Assembly (NCBI RefSeq): GCF_900130055.1
Contig: NZ_FQXU01000011.1
Coordinates: 1 to 64,000, forward strand
DNA from: Clostridium intestinale DSM 6191
GTDB taxonomy: Bacteria > Bacillota > Clostridia > Clostridiales > Clostridiaceae
Length of the DNA: 64,000 bases
Direction of reading: 5' to 3'
Shown in pieces: positions 1 to 10,298 of the stretch (positions are counted from its first letter, which is position 1; every line of letters starts with the position of its first letter). A program made the translations under genes and the position numbers. The notes beneath the pieces are model-generated. The model was not told the DNA's origin and made no database searches. It saw only the letters and a program-made list of their open reading frames with translations.

Positions 1-598
1 TAGCTATATCCCAACACCAGAAAGAGCAACAGATAAACCATTCTTAATGCCAGTAGAAGATGTATTCACAATTACTGGTAGAGGAACAGTTGCGACTGGA
101 AGAGTAGAAAGAGGAATACTACACGTAGGAGACGAAGCAGAAATCGTTGGACTAAGTGAAGATAGAAGAAAAGTAGTAGTAACAGGAATAGAAATGTTCA
201 GAAAGTTACTAGATGAAGCACAAGCAGGAGATAATATAGGAGCATTATTAAGAGGGGTACAAAGAACAGATATCGAAAGAGGTCAAGTGCTTTCAAAAAC
301 TGGATCAGTAAACCCACATAGTGCATTCGTAGGTCAAGTTTACGTATTAAAGAAAGAAGAAGGCGGAAGACATACACCATTCTTTGATGGATATAGACCA
401 CAATTCTATTTCAGAACAACAGACGTAACAGGATCAATCAAATTACCAGATGGAATGGAAATGGTAATGCCAGGAGACCACATAGATATGAATGTTGAAT
501 TAATAACAACAGTAGCTATGGATGAAGGATTAAGATTTGCTATAAGAGAAGGCGGAAGAACTGTAGGTTCTGGAGTTGTTACTACTATAGTTAAATAG
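1..598 (+). CDS. tuf: Elongation factor Tu, 3' part (5' end outside window)
   Basis: The reading frame is open from the first bases and encodes about the last 198 residues of a roughly 397-residue EF-Tu. It covers the end of the GTPase domain and the two beta-barrel domains. Recognisable stretches are [13 protein letters not shown], the RGQVLSK segment and the C-terminal [12 protein letters not shown] that contacts aminoacyl-tRNA. EF-Tu is the cytosolic GTPase that brings aminoacyl-tRNA to the ribosome. It is followed by a strong intrinsic terminator and then the S10 cluster, the usual str-S10 order in Firmicutes. The start and G-box motifs lie outside the window. Confidence 0.98.
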   Translation, partial: SYIPTPERATDKPFLMPVEDVFTITGRGTVATGRVERGILHVGDEAEIVGLSEDRRKVVVTGIEMFRKLLDEAQAGDNIGALLRGVQRTDIERGQVLSKTGSVNPHSAFVGQVYVLKKEEGGRHTPFFDGYRPQFYFRTTDVTGSIKLPDGMEMVMPGDHIDMNVELITTVAMDEGLRFAIREGGRTVGSGVVTTIVK

Positions 599-650
599 TT
601 TTAAAAAAAAGATATAAATAGCGCTAAAAAACAGTGATATCACAAAAAAA

Positions 651-681
651 GGTAATAGGGGACGCCCTATTACTTTTTTTA
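651..681 (+). terminator. Intrinsic terminator after tuf
   Basis: A perfect 9-bp stem, GTAATAGGG / CCCTATTAC, with loop GACG is followed by a run of seven T. It separates tuf from the S10 cluster, so the latter needs its own promoter. Confidence 0.95.
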
Positions 682-768
682 TAAAAAAGATTATTAACAC
701 TTATAAAATAATAGAATATGGGTTAGAATTTAAAAAGATAAATAGATAAAAATTAAGTTAAAAAAAAC

Positions 769-797
769 TTGCTAAGGAAATAGTTATATAGTATAAT
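769..797 (+). promoter_or_regulatory. Sigma-A promoter of the S10 (rpsJ) cluster
   Basis: A -35 box TTGCTA (769-774) and a perfect -10 box TATAAT (792-797) are separated by exactly 17 bp. Transcription would start near 804, giving a leader of about 190 nt before rpsJ. It is the first promoter-like sequence after the tuf terminator. Confidence 0.75.
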
Positions 798-803
798 AAA
801 GAA

Positions 804-995
804 GTTGCAAAGCATACAGCGATGATTCAAGAGGTTGCCGGACTTCCGGGTAATTCTTGTTGAGCACGTTAGAATCTAGAATTCGACGACAGTTGTGTTT
901 GTTTGTGTTTAAAGGTTGGATACACCTGGGACAGTTTACATTAATACGGCTGGTGTGCGTTAGAAGTAAAGCGTACATGAAAAGGAGGGAATAAG
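804..995 (+). promoter_or_regulatory. Long structured 5' leader of rpsJ (candidate ribosomal-protein autoregulatory RNA)
   Basis: This roughly 190-nt stretch is richer in G+C than other gaps and has no convincing ORF. It contains a CCGG-ACTT-CCGG hairpin near 839, a GAAT-CTA-GAATTC element near 880, and complementary ACACC (near 922) and GGTGT (near 953) segments that could close a larger helix before the rpsJ SD. Position and structure fit a leader through which a ribosomal protein represses the S10 operon. It may be the clostridial S10 leader candidate described by comparative genomics, but that needs a covariance-model search. Confidence 0.55.
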
Positions 996-1304
996 ATGTC
1001 AAAACAAAAAATCAGAATAAGATTAAAAGCGTTTGATCACACAATATTAGATCAATCAGCTGAAAAAATTGTTGAAACTGCAAAAGCTACAGGAGCTAAG
1101 GTAGCAGGTCCAATACCACTACCAACTGAAAAAGATGTGATTACAGTATTAAGAGCCGTTCATAAGTACAAAGATTCTAGAGAACAGTTCGAAATAAGAA
1201 CTCACAAGAGACTAATTGATATAGTTAATCCATCACCAAAAACTGTTGATGCATTAATGAGATTGAATCTTCCAGCTGGTGTTGATATAGAAATAAAACT
1301 ATAG
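996..1304 (+). CDS. rpsJ: 30S ribosomal protein S10
   Basis: The 102-residue product has the normal S10 length and carries family stretches such as [17 protein letters not shown] and [18 protein letters not shown]10 sits in the head of the small subunit and, as NusE, also takes part in antitermination. The start ATG lies 7 nt after AAAGGAGGG. This is the first gene of the S10 cluster, behind its own promoter and leader. Confidence 0.98.
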   Translation: MSKQKIRIRLKAFDHTILDQSAEKIVETAKATGAKVAGPIPLPTEKDVITVLRAVHKYKDSREQFEIRTHKRLIDIVNPSPKTVDALMRLNLPAGVDIEIKL

Positions 1305-1391
1305 AAGATTTAATAAAAAATTAACAATTTAAATTAATAGACTATTATGATTGCAGATGCAATCCGCTAATATGTTTAGGAGGTGTAGTAA

Positions 1392-2021
1392 ATGAAAAAA
1401 GCTATAATCGGAAAGAAAATAGGTATGACACAAATTTTCGATGCTAATGGCAAAGTAGTTCCAGTAACAGTTGTAGAAGCTGGTCCATGTGTAGTGGTAC
1501 AAAAGAAAACAACTGAAAAAGATGGATATGAAGCTATTCAAGTTGGATTTGGTGATATAAGAGAAAAGTTAGTTAATAAACCTAGAAAAGGACATTTCGC
1601 AAAAGCCAATGTAGCTTTAAAGAGAACTTTAAAAGAGTTCAGATTAGAAGACATTAGCAGCTACGAAATAGGTCAAGAAATAAAGGTTGACATATTTGAA
1701 GCTGGAGATAAAGTGGATGTTTCTGGGGTTTCTAAAGGTAAGGGATTCCAAGGAACAATAAAAAGATGGAATGCAAGCAGAGGACCTATGTCACATGGAT
1801 CTAAATTCCATAGAGCAGTAGGTTCAATGGGAGCGTCATCTGATCCATCAAGAACTTTCAAAAACAAAAGAATGCCAGGACATATGGGAGCAGAAAAAAC
1901 TACTGTGTTAAATTTAGAAGTAGTTAAAATAATGCCTGAAAAGAACCTAATATTAATAAAGGGTGGTATCCCAGGTCCAAACAAAGCAACAGTAGTTATA
2001 AGAAACGCTGTTAAAGCTTAA
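1392..2021 (+). CDS. rplC: 50S ribosomal protein L3
   Basis: The product is 209 residues, beginning [16 protein letters not shown] and containing the [12 protein letters not shown] loop that reaches the peptidyl transferase centre. L3 nucleates early large-subunit assembly by binding 23S rRNA. An AGGAGGTG site precedes the ATG. It lies 87 bp after rpsJ and 23 bp before rplD, in S10-cluster order. Confidence 0.98.
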   Translation: MKKAIIGKKIGMTQIFDANGKVVPVTVVEAGPCVVVQKKTTEKDGYEAIQVGFGDIREKLVNKPRKGHFAKANVALKRTLKEFRLEDISSYEIGQEIKVDIFEAGDKVDVSGVSKGKGFQGTIKRWNASRGPMSHGSKFHRAVGSMGASSDPSRTFKNKRMPGHMGAEKTTVLNLEVVKIMPEKNLILIKGGIPGPNKATVVIRNAVKA

Positions 2022-2044
2022 TTCACTAGAAAGGAGGAAGCAGG

Positions 2045-2665
2045 ATGCCTACAGTAGGATTGTTCAATAAAGAAGGTCAAAAAGTTGGAGATTTTCAACT
2101 AAATGAAAATGTGTTCGGAGTTGAAATTAATGAAGCAGCACTTCATCAAGTAGTTGTTGCACTATTAGCTAACAAAAGACAAGGAACACAATCAGCTAAA
2201 ACAAGAGCTGAAGTAAGAGGAGGCGGAATTAAGCCTTGGAGACAAAAAGGAACTGGTAGAGCAAGACAAGGTTCTATAAGAGCACCACAATGGATACATG
2301 GTGGAGTTGTATTTGCACCAAAACCAAGAGACTATAAAGTTTCAGTTCCAAAAACTATGAGAAGAGTTGCTATGAAATCAGCATTATCAAGTAAGGTAGC
2401 TGAAAATGAATTAATAGTTTTAGAAAGCTTAGAATTAGCAGCTCCAAAGACTAAAGATGTTGTTAATATTTTAAAAGCATTCGAAGCTAAGAAAACTTTA
2501 ATAGTAACTGCTGAATCAAACGAAAATGTTTATAAATCAGCAAGAAACATTCAAGGTGTAGCTGTTTTACCAGTTAACAATATAAATGTTTATGACTTGT
2601 TAAAGTATGAAAAAGTATTAATTACTAAGGATGCTGTAACTAAGATTGAGGAGGTGTACGCATAA
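2045..2665 (+). CDS. rplD: 50S ribosomal protein L4
   Basis: The 206-residue L4 has the typical long loop ([19 protein letters not shown]) that lines the exit tunnel. In some bacteria L4 also represses the S10 operon, which makes it one candidate ligand for the leader upstream of rpsJ; that is inference here. AAAGGAGG precedes the ATG. Its TAA stop overlaps the rplW ATG by one base, suggesting translational coupling. Confidence 0.98.
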   Translation: MPTVGLFNKEGQKVGDFQLNENVFGVEINEAALHQVVVALLANKRQGTQSAKTRAEVRGGGIKPWRQKGTGRARQGSIRAPQWIHGGVVFAPKPRDYKVSVPKTMRRVAMKSALSSKVAENELIVLESLELAAPKTKDVVNILKAFEAKKTLIVTAESNENVYKSARNIQGVAVLPVNNINVYDLLKYEKVLITKDAVTKIEEVYA

Positions 2666-2964
2666 TGAAATTAACTAGCCATGATATTATAAGAAAACCT
2701 GTTATAACTGAAAAAAGTATGGCAGAAATGGCAGATAGAAAATACACCTTCATAGTTCATACATCAGCAAATAAAGTTCAAATAAAAAGAGCTATTGAAG
2801 AAGTTTTTGGCGTAAAAGTTGAAGATGTCAATACTATGAATATTGAAGGAAAAACTAAAAGAGTTGGCGTTCACGTAGGAAAGAGAGCTAGCTATAAGAA
2901 GGCAACTATTAAGTTGGCAGAAGATAGCAAAGGAATAGAATTCTTCGAAGGAATGCTACAATAA
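2665..2964 (+). CDS. rplW: 50S ribosomal protein L23
   Basis: The 99-residue L23 begins [19 protein letters not shown], with the family signature KPVITEKS. L23 lies at the tunnel exit and docks trigger factor and SRP. The SD is the GAGGAGGTG within the end of rplD, and the start overlaps the rplD stop by one base. Confidence 0.98.
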   Translation: MKLTSHDIIRKPVITEKSMAEMADRKYTFIVHTSANKVQIKRAIEEVFGVKVEDVNTMNIEGKTKRVGVHVGKRASYKKATIKLAEDSKGIEFFEGMLQ

Positions 2965-3020
2965 CAAAGCGTATTATTGGCTAAGAAGCCAGAGAAGCTA
3001 CAGTAAGGAGGGAATTTTAA

Positions 3021-3854
3021 ATGGCAGTTAAGAAGTTTAACCCTACTACCCCATCAAGAAGAGAGATGACTATGTCAACATTTGATGAAATAACAACAAA
3101 TGTACCTGAGAAATCACTTCTTGTATCTTTAACTAAGACTGGTGGTAGAAATGCTCAAGGTAAAATAACTGTAAGACACCATGGTGGTGGCGCTAAGAGA
3201 AAATATAGAATAATAGATTTTAAAAGAAATAAGGATGGTATTCCTGCAAAAGTTGCAACTATAGAATACGATCCAAACAGAACAGCTTATATAGCATTAG
3301 TTGTATACGCTGATGGGGAGAAGAGATACATATTAGCTCCAGTTGGATTAAAAGTTGGAGATGTAGTAGTATCAGGACCTAACTCTGATATCAAGCCAGG
3401 TAACACACTTGCTCTAAAGGATATGCCAGTTGGTACAATTGTACACAATATAGAATTACAAGCAGGTAAAGGTGGTCAATTAGTTAGATCAGCAGGAGCT
3501 TCAGCTCAGTTAATGGCTAAAGAAGGAAACTATGCAACACTTAGATTACCTTCAGGTGAAATGAGATACGTTAGAATAGAGTGTAGAGCTACTATCGGTA
3601 CAGTATCAAATACAACTAATAATATAGTTAATTTAGGAAAAGCTGGTAGAAAGAGACACATGGGATGGAGACCTACAGTAAGAGGATCTGTCATGAACCC
3701 TAATGACCATCCACACGGTGGTGGTGAAGGTAAATCACCAGTTGGTAGACCAAGTCCAGTTACTCCATGGGGTAAACCAGCACTTGGATACAAAACAAGA
3801 AAACACAAGAAGTACTCAGATAGATTCATCATCAAGAGAAGAAATAGCAAATAG
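3021..3854 (+). CDS. rplB: 50S ribosomal protein L2
   Basis: The 277-residue L2 has the RNA-binding N-domain ([18 protein letters not shown]) and the C-terminal [17 protein letters not shown] stretch. The latter holds the conserved HPHGGGEG histidine region near the peptidyl transferase centre. L2 is needed for subunit joining. TAAGGAGGG precedes the ATG. Confidence 0.98.
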   Translation: MAVKKFNPTTPSRREMTMSTFDEITTNVPEKSLLVSLTKTGGRNAQGKITVRHHGGGAKRKYRIIDFKRNKDGIPAKVATIEYDPNRTAYIALVVYADGEKRYILAPVGLKVGDVVVSGPNSDIKPGNTLALKDMPVGTIVHNIELQAGKGGQLVRSAGASAQLMAKEGNYATLRLPSGEMRYVRIECRATIGTVSNTTNNIVNLGKAGRKRHMGWRPTVRGSVMNPNDHPHGGGEGKSPVGRPSPVTPWGKPALGYKTRKHKKYSDRFIIKRRNSK

Positions 3855-3921
3855 TATGAAGAGAATATATATTTCTCTTCATAGTCTGCAAGCATAAAGG
3901 TTAATGAAGGGAGGATTTCAA

Positions 3922-4203
3922 GTGAGTAGATCAATTAAAAAGGGACCTTTTATAAAAGATAGTCTTTTAAAGAAAATAGAAGAAATGAATGCAAGTGGAG
4001 ATAAGAAAGTAGTAAAGACATGGTCAAGAACTTCAACAATATTTCCACAAATGATTGGTCACACTATAGCTGTACATGATGGAAGAAAACATGTTCCAGT
4101 TTATGTATCAGAAGATATGGTTGGACACAAACTAGGAGAATTCGCTTTAACTAGAACTTATAAAGGTCACGTGAACACAGAAAAGTCATCAAAGAGAAAG
4201 TAG
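3922..4203 (+). CDS. rpsS: 30S ribosomal protein S19
   Basis: A GTG start is chosen at 3922 because it gives the family N-terminus [22 protein letters not shown] (3910-3915) sits 6 nt upstream. An in-frame ATG at 3904 would place the SD inside the gene. The 93-residue protein has the usual S19 length and the [18 protein letters not shown] core. S19 lies in the 30S head near the A-site tRNA. Confidence 0.97.
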   Translation: MSRSIKKGPFIKDSLLKKIEEMNASGDKKVVKTWSRTSTIFPQMIGHTIAVHDGRKHVPVYVSEDMVGHKLGEFALTRTYKGHVNTEKSSKRK

Positions 4204-4226
4204 TAGCCTAGAAAGGAGGATCATCA

Positions 4227-4562
4227 ATGGAAGCTAGAGCTATAGCTAAGTATATAAGAATGTCTCCTTTGAAAGTAGGAGTAGTTCTTAACTTAATAAG
4301 AGGAAAGAATGTTAATGAAGCTTTCGCAATATTACAATATACTCCAAAAGACGCTGCAGTTGTTATAAACAAAGTGTTGAAATCAGCTGTTGCTAATGCA
4401 GAGAATAATTTAAACTTAGATTTAAGTAAATTATATGTTGCAGAAGCTCACGTAGGTCAAGGTCCTACATTAAAGAGATTTAGACCACATGCTCAAGGTA
4501 GAGCGTTCAGAATTAATAAAAGAACTAGCCACATAACTGTAGTAGTTAAAGAAAGAGCATAG
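4227..4562 (+). CDS. rplV: 50S ribosomal protein L22
   Basis: The 111-residue L22 begins [16 protein letters not shown] and has the hairpin ending in [17 protein letters not shown] that forms the tunnel constriction with L4. AAAGGAGG precedes the ATG. It lies between rpsS and rpsC as usual. Confidence 0.98.
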   Translation: MEARAIAKYIRMSPLKVGVVLNLIRGKNVNEAFAILQYTPKDAAVVINKVLKSAVANAENNLNLDLSKLYVAEAHVGQGPTLKRFRPHAQGRAFRINKRTSHITVVVKERA

Positions 4563-4580
4563 TAGAAGGAGGGAAATAGA

Positions 4581-5246
4581 TTGGGTCAAAAAGTACATCC
4601 TCATGGACTTAGAGTTGGTGTAATCAAAGGTTGGGACGCAAAATGGTATGCTAATAAAAAGAATTTTGCAGATAACCTTGTTGAAGATAACCAAATAAGA
4701 GAATTTGTAAAGAAGAAACTATACTCAGCTGGTATATCAAAGATTGAAATTGAAAGATATACTAATAGAGTTAAGCTAAATATATCTACTGCTAAACCAG
4801 GTGTTGTTATTGGTAGAGGCGGATCAGGAATAGAAGCATTAAAAAGAGATTTAGAAAAATTCGTTACTGAAAAAAATATATTAATAAACATAGTAGAAAT
4901 CAAAAACTCTGAAGTTGAAGCACAATTAATGGCTGAGAATGTAGCAGCTCAATTAGAAAAGAGAATATCTTTTAGAAGAGCTATGAAACAAACAATTCAA
5001 AGAGCTATGAGATCAAGTGTTAAGGGAGTTAAGATTGCATGTTCAGGTAGATTAGGCGGAGCTGAAATCGCAAGAACAGAGCACTATCATGAAGGAACTA
5101 TACCACTACAAACTTTAAGAGCTGATATTGATTATGGATTTGCTGAAGCAGATACAACATATGGAAAAATTGGAGTTAAAGTGTGGGTATACAACGGAGA
5201 AATTCTTCCAACTAAGAAAGTGGAAAAGGAAGAAATTAACGCGTAA
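4581..5246 (+). CDS. rpsC: 30S ribosomal protein S3
   Basis: A TTG start follows AAGGAGGG and gives the canonical [19 protein letters not shown] terminus. The 221-residue protein has the KH motif [14 protein letters not shown] (RNA binding) and the C-terminal domain with [13 protein letters not shown]3 guards the mRNA entry site. Confidence 0.98.
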   Translation: MGQKVHPHGLRVGVIKGWDAKWYANKKNFADNLVEDNQIREFVKKKLYSAGISKIEIERYTNRVKLNISTAKPGVVIGRGGSGIEALKRDLEKFVTEKNILINIVEIKNSEVEAQLMAENVAAQLEKRISFRRAMKQTIQRAMRSSVKGVKIACSGRLGGAEIARTEHYHEGTIPLQTLRADIDYGFAEADTTYGKIGVKVWVYNGEILPTKKVEKEEINA

Positions 5247-5267
5247 TAAGGAAAGGAGGAATACGTC

Positions 5268-5702
5268 ATGTTAATGCCTAAAAGAGTAAAACATCGTAAG
5301 GTACAACGTGGTAGAATGAAAGGGAAAGCTACTAGAGGTAATTTCCTTGCATATGGAGATTTCGGTATTCAAGCTACATCTTGCGGATGGATAACAAGCA
5401 ATCAAATAGAGTCTGCCAGAATCGCAATTAATAGATACATTAGAAGAGGAGGAAAACTTTGGATAAAGATTTTCCCAGATAAGCCAGTTACTGAAAAACC
5501 AGCTGAAACAAGAATGGGTTCCGGTAAAGGATCACCAGAGTATTGGGTAGCGGTTGTTAAGCCAGGCAGAGTATTGTTCGAACTATCAGGAGTTCAAGAA
5601 GAAGTTGCTAGAGAAGCAATGAGACTTGCTCAGCATAAACTTCCTGTAAAGAGTAAGTTCGTTACAAGAAGAGATTTTGAGGAAATGGGTGGTGAAGAAT
5701 AA
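5268..5702 (+). CDS. rplP: 50S ribosomal protein L16
   Basis: The 144-residue L16 starts [19 protein letters not shown], the standard terminus, after AAAGGAGG. The middle contains [22 protein letters not shown], near the A-site and the L7/L12 stalk base. The TAA stop overlaps the rpmC ATG by one base. Confidence 0.98.
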   Translation: MLMPKRVKHRKVQRGRMKGKATRGNFLAYGDFGIQATSCGWITSNQIESARIAINRYIRRGGKLWIKIFPDKPVTEKPAETRMGSGKGSPEYWVAVVKPGRVLFELSGVQEEVAREAMRLAQHKLPVKSKFVTRRDFEEMGGEE

Positions 5703-5914
5703 TGAAGGCTAATGATTTAAAAGAGTTAAGATCAAGCAATCCTCAAGATTTAAAGGTTAAGTTAGGTGACCTTAAGGCTGAATTATTCAACTTAAGATTC
5801 CAATTAGCTACAGGACAGTTAGAAAACCCAATGAGAATTAGAGAAGTTAAGAAATCAATTGCCCAAATTAAGACTATCATCAGAGAAGAAGAATTAAAGG
5901 CGATTGAGCAGTAA
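5702..5914 (+). CDS. rpmC: 50S ribosomal protein L29
   Basis: The 70-residue helical-hairpin protein has the L29 signature [20 protein letters not shown]29 sits beside L23 at the tunnel exit. Translation is probably coupled to rplP through the one-base overlap. Confidence 0.97.
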   Translation: MKANDLKELRSSNPQDLKVKLGDLKAELFNLRFQLATGQLENPMRIREVKKSIAQIKTIIREEELKAIEQ

Positions 5915-5944
5915 TTTCGATAGGCTGAAAGGAGGTAAGTCCCA

Positions 5945-6199
5945 GTGGAAAGAGGATTAAGAAAAAAGAGAATTGGTAGAGTCGTTTCAGATAAAATGGA
6001 TAAGACAATTGTAGTTGCTGTTGAGACTAAGGTTAGACACCCATTATACGGAAAAACTGTTAACAGAACTACTAAATTTAAAGCTCATGATGAAAATAAT
6101 GAAGCTAAATTAAATGATAGAGTATTAATAATGGAAACTAGACCATTATCAAAAGATAAGAGATGGAGACTAGTTGAGATCATCGAGAGAGCGAAGTAG
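5945..6199 (+). CDS. rpsQ: 30S ribosomal protein S17
   Basis: A GTG start follows AAAGGAGG. The 84-residue OB-fold protein contains [17 protein letters not shown] and RHPLYGK, both family signatures. S17 is a primary binder of the 5' domain of 16S rRNA. Confidence 0.98.
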   Translation: MERGLRKKRIGRVVSDKMDKTIVVAVETKVRHPLYGKTVNRTTKFKAHDENNEAKLNDRVLIMETRPLSKDKRWRLVEIIERAK

Positions 6200-6230
6200 T
6201 CTTTCGTAAGATTGAAAGGAGGTTAATTAT

Positions 6231-6599
6231 ATGATACAACAACAAACCTTACTAAAAGTTGGAGACAATTCTGGTGCGAAAGAAATTATGTGTATCAGAG
6301 TTTTAGGTGGATCCAAGAGAAAGTACGGAAATATTGGAGATATAATCGTTGCTTCAGTTAAAAGTGCAACACCAGGTGGAGTTGTTAAAAAGGGTGACGT
6401 TGTAAAAGCAGTTATAGTAAGATCAGTAAGAGGATTAAGAAGAGCTGATGGGTCATATATAAAATTTGACGAGAATGCAGCTGTTATTATAAAAGATGAT
6501 AAGCAACCAAGAGGAACTCGTATCTTCGGACCAGTTGCTAGGGAGCTAAGAGATAAAGAATTTAATAAAATATTATCATTAGCACCAGAAGTTCTATAA
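6231..6599 (+). CDS. rplN: 50S ribosomal protein L14
   Basis: The 122-residue L14 begins [19 protein letters not shown] and contains [14 protein letters not shown]. This is the universal form that bridges to the 30S subunit with L19. AAAGGAGG precedes the ATG. Confidence 0.98.
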   Translation: MIQQQTLLKVGDNSGAKEIMCIRVLGGSKRKYGNIGDIIVASVKSATPGGVVKKGDVVKAVIVRSVRGLRRADGSYIKFDENAAVIIKDDKQPRGTRIFGPVARELRDKEFNKILSLAPEVL

Positions 6600-6619
6600 T
6601 AGAGTAGGAGGTGGCTAAG

Positions 6620-6934
6620 GTGAAGGTACACGTAAGAAAGAACGACACAGTTATAGTTATATCAGGACAAGATTCAGGAAAAACTGGCGAAGTTTTAAAA
6701 GTAATACCTAAGAGCGGTAAAGTTATCGTTAAAGGCGTTAATATAGTAAGTAAGCACCAAAAACCAAACAAAGAAAATATGCAAGGTGGTATAATCAAAA
6801 AGGAAGCTGCAATATACAGCTCAAAAGTAATGTTATACTGTACTAAATGCAAAAATGCTACAAGAATAGCAAACAAAATCTTAGAAGATGGTTCTAAGGT
6901 AAGAGTATGTAAGAAGTGTGGAGAAACATTCTAG
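6620..6934 (+). CDS. rplX: 50S ribosomal protein L24, four-cysteine form
   Basis: The GTG at 6620 is preferred (MKVHVRKNDTVIVISG) because AGGAGG ends 8 nt before it. An in-frame GTG at 6611 directly abuts the SD. The 104-residue protein has the KOW core (GQDSGKTGEVLKV) of this assembly initiator. Its C-terminus carries C74-X2-C77 and C97-X2-C100, which looks like a zinc ribbon absent from the Bacillus subtilis and E. coli proteins as I recall them. Confidence 0.96.
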   Translation: MKVHVRKNDTVIVISGQDSGKTGEVLKVIPKSGKVIVKGVNIVSKHQKPNKENMQGGIIKKEAAIYSSKVMLYCTKCKNATRIANKILEDGSKVRVCKKCGETF

Positions 6935-6956
6935 ATCTGAAAGGAGGGTTCTTTAA

Positions 6957-7499
6957 ATGGTACCTAGACTACATGAAAAATATGAAAAAGAAGTAGTTCA
7001 AGCGATGATCGAGAAGTTCGGATATAAGAACGTCATGGAAGTACCAAAGCTTGAAAAAATCGTAATAAATATGGGAGTTGGAGAGGCTAAAGAAAACCAA
7101 AAGGTTTTAGAATCAGCAGTTAATGATTTAACATTGATTTCAGGACAAAAGCCAATCTTAACTAGATCAAAGAAATCAGTTGCGAACTTTAAAATAAGAG
7201 AAAATATGCCTTTAGGTTGCAAAGTAACATTAAGAAGAGCAAAAATGTTTGAATTTGCAGATAGATTAATGTCTACAGCACTTCCTAGAGTTAGAGACTT
7301 TAGAGGAGTTTCTGCTAATTCTTTTGATGGCAGAGGAAACTACGCTTTAGGAATTAAAGAACAATTAATATTCCCAGAAATCGAGTATGACAAAATTGAT
7401 AAAGTTAGAGGGATGGATATTATCTTCGTTACAAGTGCAAATACTGACGAAGAAGCAAGAGAATTGTTAAGATTTCTTGGTATGCCATTCGCTCAATAA
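6957..7499 (+). CDS. rplE: 50S ribosomal protein L5
   Basis: The 180-residue L5 includes [29 protein letters not shown] and RDFRGVS, the family signatures. L5 binds 5S rRNA and contacts P-site tRNA. AAAGGAGGG precedes the ATG. Confidence 0.98.
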   Translation: MVPRLHEKYEKEVVQAMIEKFGYKNVMEVPKLEKIVINMGVGEAKENQKVLESAVNDLTLISGQKPILTRSKKSVANFKIRENMPLGCKVTLRRAKMFEFADRLMSTALPRVRDFRGVSANSFDGRGNYALGIKEQLIFPEIEYDKIDKVRGMDIIFVTSANTDEEARELLRFLGMPFAQ

Positions 7500-7514
7500 T
7501 AAGGAGGGGATATC

Positions 7515-7700
7515 GTGGCACGTAAAGCAATGATCGAAAAGTGGAAAAAAGAACCTAAATATTCAACAAGAGCGTACACTAGATGCAGAATATGTGGAAG
7601 ACCACATGCGGTGCTAAAGAAATTTGGTATCTGCAGAATTTGCTTCAGAGAACTTGCTTATAAGGGTCAAATTCCTGGATGCAAAAAGGCAAGCTGGTAA
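7515..7700 (+). CDS. rpsZ: 30S ribosomal protein S14 type Z (zinc-binding)
   Basis: A GTG start follows AAGGAGGGG. The 61-residue protein is the short, zinc-containing form of S14, with C24-X2-C27 and C40-X2-C43 and the stretch [18 protein letters not shown]. It lies between rplE and rpsH, the spc-cluster position. Confidence 0.98.
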   Translation: MARKAMIEKWKKEPKYSTRAYTRCRICGRPHAVLKKFGICRICFRELAYKGQIPGCKKASW

Positions 7701-7731
7701 TATCTAATGTAGTGAAAGGAGGCACAATTCA

Positions 7732-8130
7732 ATGGTTATGACAGATCCAATTGCAGATTTGCTAACACGTATAAGAAATGCAAATGCTGTAAGACACGAA
7801 ACAGTAGAGATTCCTTCTTCAAATGTAAAGAAGGCTTTAGCTAATATATTACTACAAGAAGGTTATGTTAAAGAAATAGAAGAATATAACGACGGTGTAG
7901 TACCTATGTTAAGAATAGCGCTTAAATACGGTGCTAATAAGGAAAGAGTAATAACTGGTCTTAAGAGAATATCTAAACCAGGATTAAGAGTTTACTGTAA
8001 AAAAGATGAAGTACCTAAAGTACTTAATGGTTTAGGCGTTGCTGTTATATCAACTTCTAAAGGAGTTATAGTAGATAGAGAAGCTAGAAACCAAGGTTTA
8101 GGCGGAGAAGTTATCTGCTACGTATGGTAA
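7732..8130 (+). CDS. rpsH: 30S ribosomal protein S8
   Basis: The 132-residue S8 begins [18 protein letters not shown]. The second ATG is also possible, but the first has better spacing from AAAGGAGG. The C-terminus has the [13 protein letters not shown] pattern. S8 binds the central domain of 16S rRNA and in E. coli represses the spc operon. Confidence 0.98.
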   Translation: MVMTDPIADLLTRIRNANAVRHETVEIPSSNVKKALANILLQEGYVKEIEEYNDGVVPMLRIALKYGANKERVITGLKRISKPGLRVYCKKDEVPKVLNGLGVAVISTSKGVIVDREARNQGLGGEVICYVW

Positions 8131-8202
8131 TTTTCAGATTGAAAAATATCTATAAAGTTTTAATATAGAAATGTTCTAAAATGGAATACAGGAGGTGCAA
8201 TT

Positions 8203-8745
8203 ATGTCAAGAGTAGGTAGATTACCAATAGCTATTCCTGCTGGAACTACTGTTACAGTAACACCAGAGAACGTTGTTACTGTAAAAGGAGCTAAAGGTGA
8301 GTTAGTAAAAACTATGCACAAAGACATAAAAATAGCAGTTGAAGACAATCAAGTTGTTGTAACAAGACCAAGCGACAACAAAGATCATAGAGCTCTTCAC
8401 GGATTAACAAGAGCACTTATAAATAATATGGTTACTGGAGTTTCTCAAGGGTATGCAAAGACTCTTGAACTAGTAGGCGTAGGTTATAGAGCTCAAATTC
8501 AAGGAACAAAATTAGTTATGAATCTTGGATATTCTCATCCAGTAGAAATAGAACCAATTACAGGGGTTACTTTCAAAACTGATGGAACTACTAAGGTTAT
8601 AGTTGAAGGTATAGACAAAGAAAAAGTTGGGGCTGCTGCTGCTGACATTAGATCATGGAGAGAGCCAGAGCCATATAAAGGCAAAGGTATTAAGTACTCT
8701 AATGAAGTTATTAGACGTAAAGAAGGTAAAACTGGTAAGAAATAA
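8203..8745 (+). CDS. rplF: 50S ribosomal protein L6
   Basis: The 180-residue protein has two repeated L6 folds, begins [14 protein letters not shown] and ends with the signature [12 protein letters not shown]6 lies near the factor-binding site. CAGGAGGTG precedes the ATG. A small TTTTCA-GAT-TGAAAA hairpin occurs in the 72-bp gap before it. Confidence 0.98.
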   Translation: MSRVGRLPIAIPAGTTVTVTPENVVTVKGAKGELVKTMHKDIKIAVEDNQVVVTRPSDNKDHRALHGLTRALINNMVTGVSQGYAKTLELVGVGYRAQIQGTKLVMNLGYSHPVEIEPITGVTFKTDGTTKVIVEGIDKEKVGAAAADIRSWREPEPYKGKGIKYSNEVIRRKEGKTGKK

Positions 8746-8763
8746 TAGAAAGGAGTGAGACTT

Positions 8764-9126
8764 ATGTTCAAAAAGGTAGACAGAAAACAATCAAGAGAGA
8801 AACGTCACCTAAGAGTTCGTAAGAAAATATTTGGGACTCCTGAAAGACCAAGATTATGTGTTTTCAGAAGTGATAAAAATATATATGCTCAAATCATAGA
8901 TGATGTTAACGCTGTAACACTTGTTGCTGCTTCAAGTTTAGATAAAGACTTCGATGGAAAAGCAGGAAGCAACAAAGAAGCTGCTAGAATAGTTGGAACT
9001 GCAGTTGCAAAGAAAGCTATTGAAAAAGGAATTTCAGATGTGGTATTTGACAGAGGTGGATACATATACCATGGAAGAATTCAAGAGTTAGCTGAAGGTG
9101 CAAGAGAAGCAGGCCTTAAATTCTAA
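8764..9126 (+). CDS. rplR: 50S ribosomal protein L18
   Basis: The ATG at 8764 ([21 protein letters not shown]) is chosen because the in-frame GTG at 8755 overlaps the AAAGGAG SD. The 120-residue protein has the [23 protein letters not shown] terminus of L18, which anchors 5S rRNA. Confidence 0.97.
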   Translation: MFKKVDRKQSREKRHLRVRKKIFGTPERPRLCVFRSDKNIYAQIIDDVNAVTLVAASSLDKDFDGKAGSNKEAARIVGTAVAKKAIEKGISDVVFDRGGYIYHGRIQELAEGAREAGLKF

Positions 9127-9145
9127 AAAACAAGGAGGGAAATAA

Positions 9146-9643
9146 ATGAGAATCGATCCTAGCACACTAGACCTTAAAGAAAAGGTTGTTTTCATAAACA
9201 GAGTAACTAAGGTTGTTAAGGGTGGTAGAAACTTCAGATTCAGCGCTTTAGTCGTTGTAGGTGACGAAAACGGACACGTAGGCGTTGGAATGGGAAAATC
9301 AGTTGAAATACCTGAAGCAATCAGAAAAGGAATTGAAGACGCAAAGAAAAATTTAGTAGAAGTTGCTATGGTTGGAACAACTGTTCCACATCAAATATAT
9401 GGAAAATTCGGTACTGGTAATGTTCTAATAATGCCAGCTACAGAAGGTACAGGAGTTATCGCTGGAGGTCCAGCTAGAGCTGTTCTTGAATTAGCAGGAC
9501 TAAAAGATGTTAGAGCTAAGTCATTAGGTTCTAATAACCCAAGAAACATGGTTAACGCTACAATTAATGGATTAGCAAGCTTAAGAACTGCAGAAGATAT
9601 TGCAAAATTAAGAGGCAAATCTGTTGAAGAAATACTAGGTTAG
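9146..9643 (+). CDS. rpsE: 30S ribosomal protein S5
   Basis: The 165-residue S5 carries the RNA-binding [22 protein letters not shown] motif and the fidelity-linked C-domain. S5 works with S4 in decoding accuracy. AAGGAGGG precedes the ATG, and rpmD follows after 13 bp. Confidence 0.98.
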   Translation: MRIDPSTLDLKEKVVFINRVTKVVKGGRNFRFSALVVVGDENGHVGVGMGKSVEIPEAIRKGIEDAKKNLVEVAMVGTTVPHQIYGKFGTGNVLIMPATEGTGVIAGGPARAVLELAGLKDVRAKSLGSNNPRNMVNATINGLASLRTAEDIAKLRGKSVEEILG

Positions 9644-9656
9644 GAGGGGAATTGCT

Positions 9657-9836
9657 ATGGCTAAACTAAAAGTAACATTAGTTAAGAGCTTAATCGGTAG
9701 AAAAAAAGATCATATCGCTACTGCAAATGCCCTTGGACTAAAGAAAATAGGTAAATCAGTAGAACATGAGGTTAATCCTCAAATCAACGGTATGATAAAC
9801 AAAGTAAGCTACTTATTAAAAGTTGAAGAAGTTTAA
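9657..9836 (+). CDS. rpmD: 50S ribosomal protein L30
   Basis: This short gene encodes 59 residues starting [19 protein letters not shown], with the L30 pattern [12 protein letters not shown]. It lies between rpsE and rplO, its standard spc-cluster position. GGAGGGG precedes the ATG by 8 nt. Confidence 0.97.
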   Translation: MAKLKVTLVKSLIGRKKDHIATANALGLKKIGKSVEHEVNPQINGMINKVSYLLKVEEV

Positions 9837-9856
9837 AACGAGGAGGTGTAAGTAGC

Positions 9857-10297
9857 ATGAAACTTCATGAGTTAAAACCAGCAGCAGGAAGCAAAAAAGC
9901 TCCTAAAAGAGTCGGTAGAGGTACTGGATCAGGATTAGGAAGAAATGCTGGTAAAGGTGAAAAGGGACAAAATTCTAGAACTGGTGGTGGAGTAAGACCT
10001 GGATTTGAAGGAGGTCAAATGCCACTATATAGAAGACTTCCCAAAAGAGGTTTTACTAATATATTTGCTAAAGAATACATTTCTATAAATGTTGATAGAT
10101 TAAATATATTTGAAAATGGAACTGAAATCACTCCAGAAGTTTTACTTGAAACTAGAGTAATAAGTAAAATCAGAGACGGAGTTAAGATATTAGGAAATGG
10201 AAACTTAGAAAAGAGCCTAACTGTAAAAGGATGTAAATTCTCTAAGTCTGCAATAGAAAAGATAGAAGCAGCTGGAGGAAAAGTTGAGGTGATCTAA
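9857..10297 (+). CDS. rplO: 50S ribosomal protein L15
   Basis: The 146-residue L15 has the Gly/Arg-rich N-terminus ([18 protein letters not shown]) and the [18 protein letters not shown] signature. L15 is a late 50S assembly protein. It ends one base before the secY ATG, whose SD (GAGGTGAT) lies inside rplO. Confidence 0.98.
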   Translation: MKLHELKPAAGSKKAPKRVGRGTGSGLGRNAGKGEKGQNSRTGGGVRPGFEGGQMPLYRRLPKRGFTNIFAKEYISINVDRLNIFENGTEITPEVLLETRVISKIRDGVKILGNGNLEKSLTVKGCKFSKSAIEKIEAAGGKVEVI

Positions 10298-10298
10298 T

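Noticed and set aside
784-1002. Minus-strand 72-residue ORF over the rpsJ leader
   Set aside because: It lies antisense to the leader, has no family resemblance and its codon pattern is explained by RNA structure rather than coding.
3530-3934. 134-residue minus-strand ORF over rplB
   Set aside because: It is antisense to a well-conserved ribosomal gene, with low-complexity sequence and no ribosome binding site.
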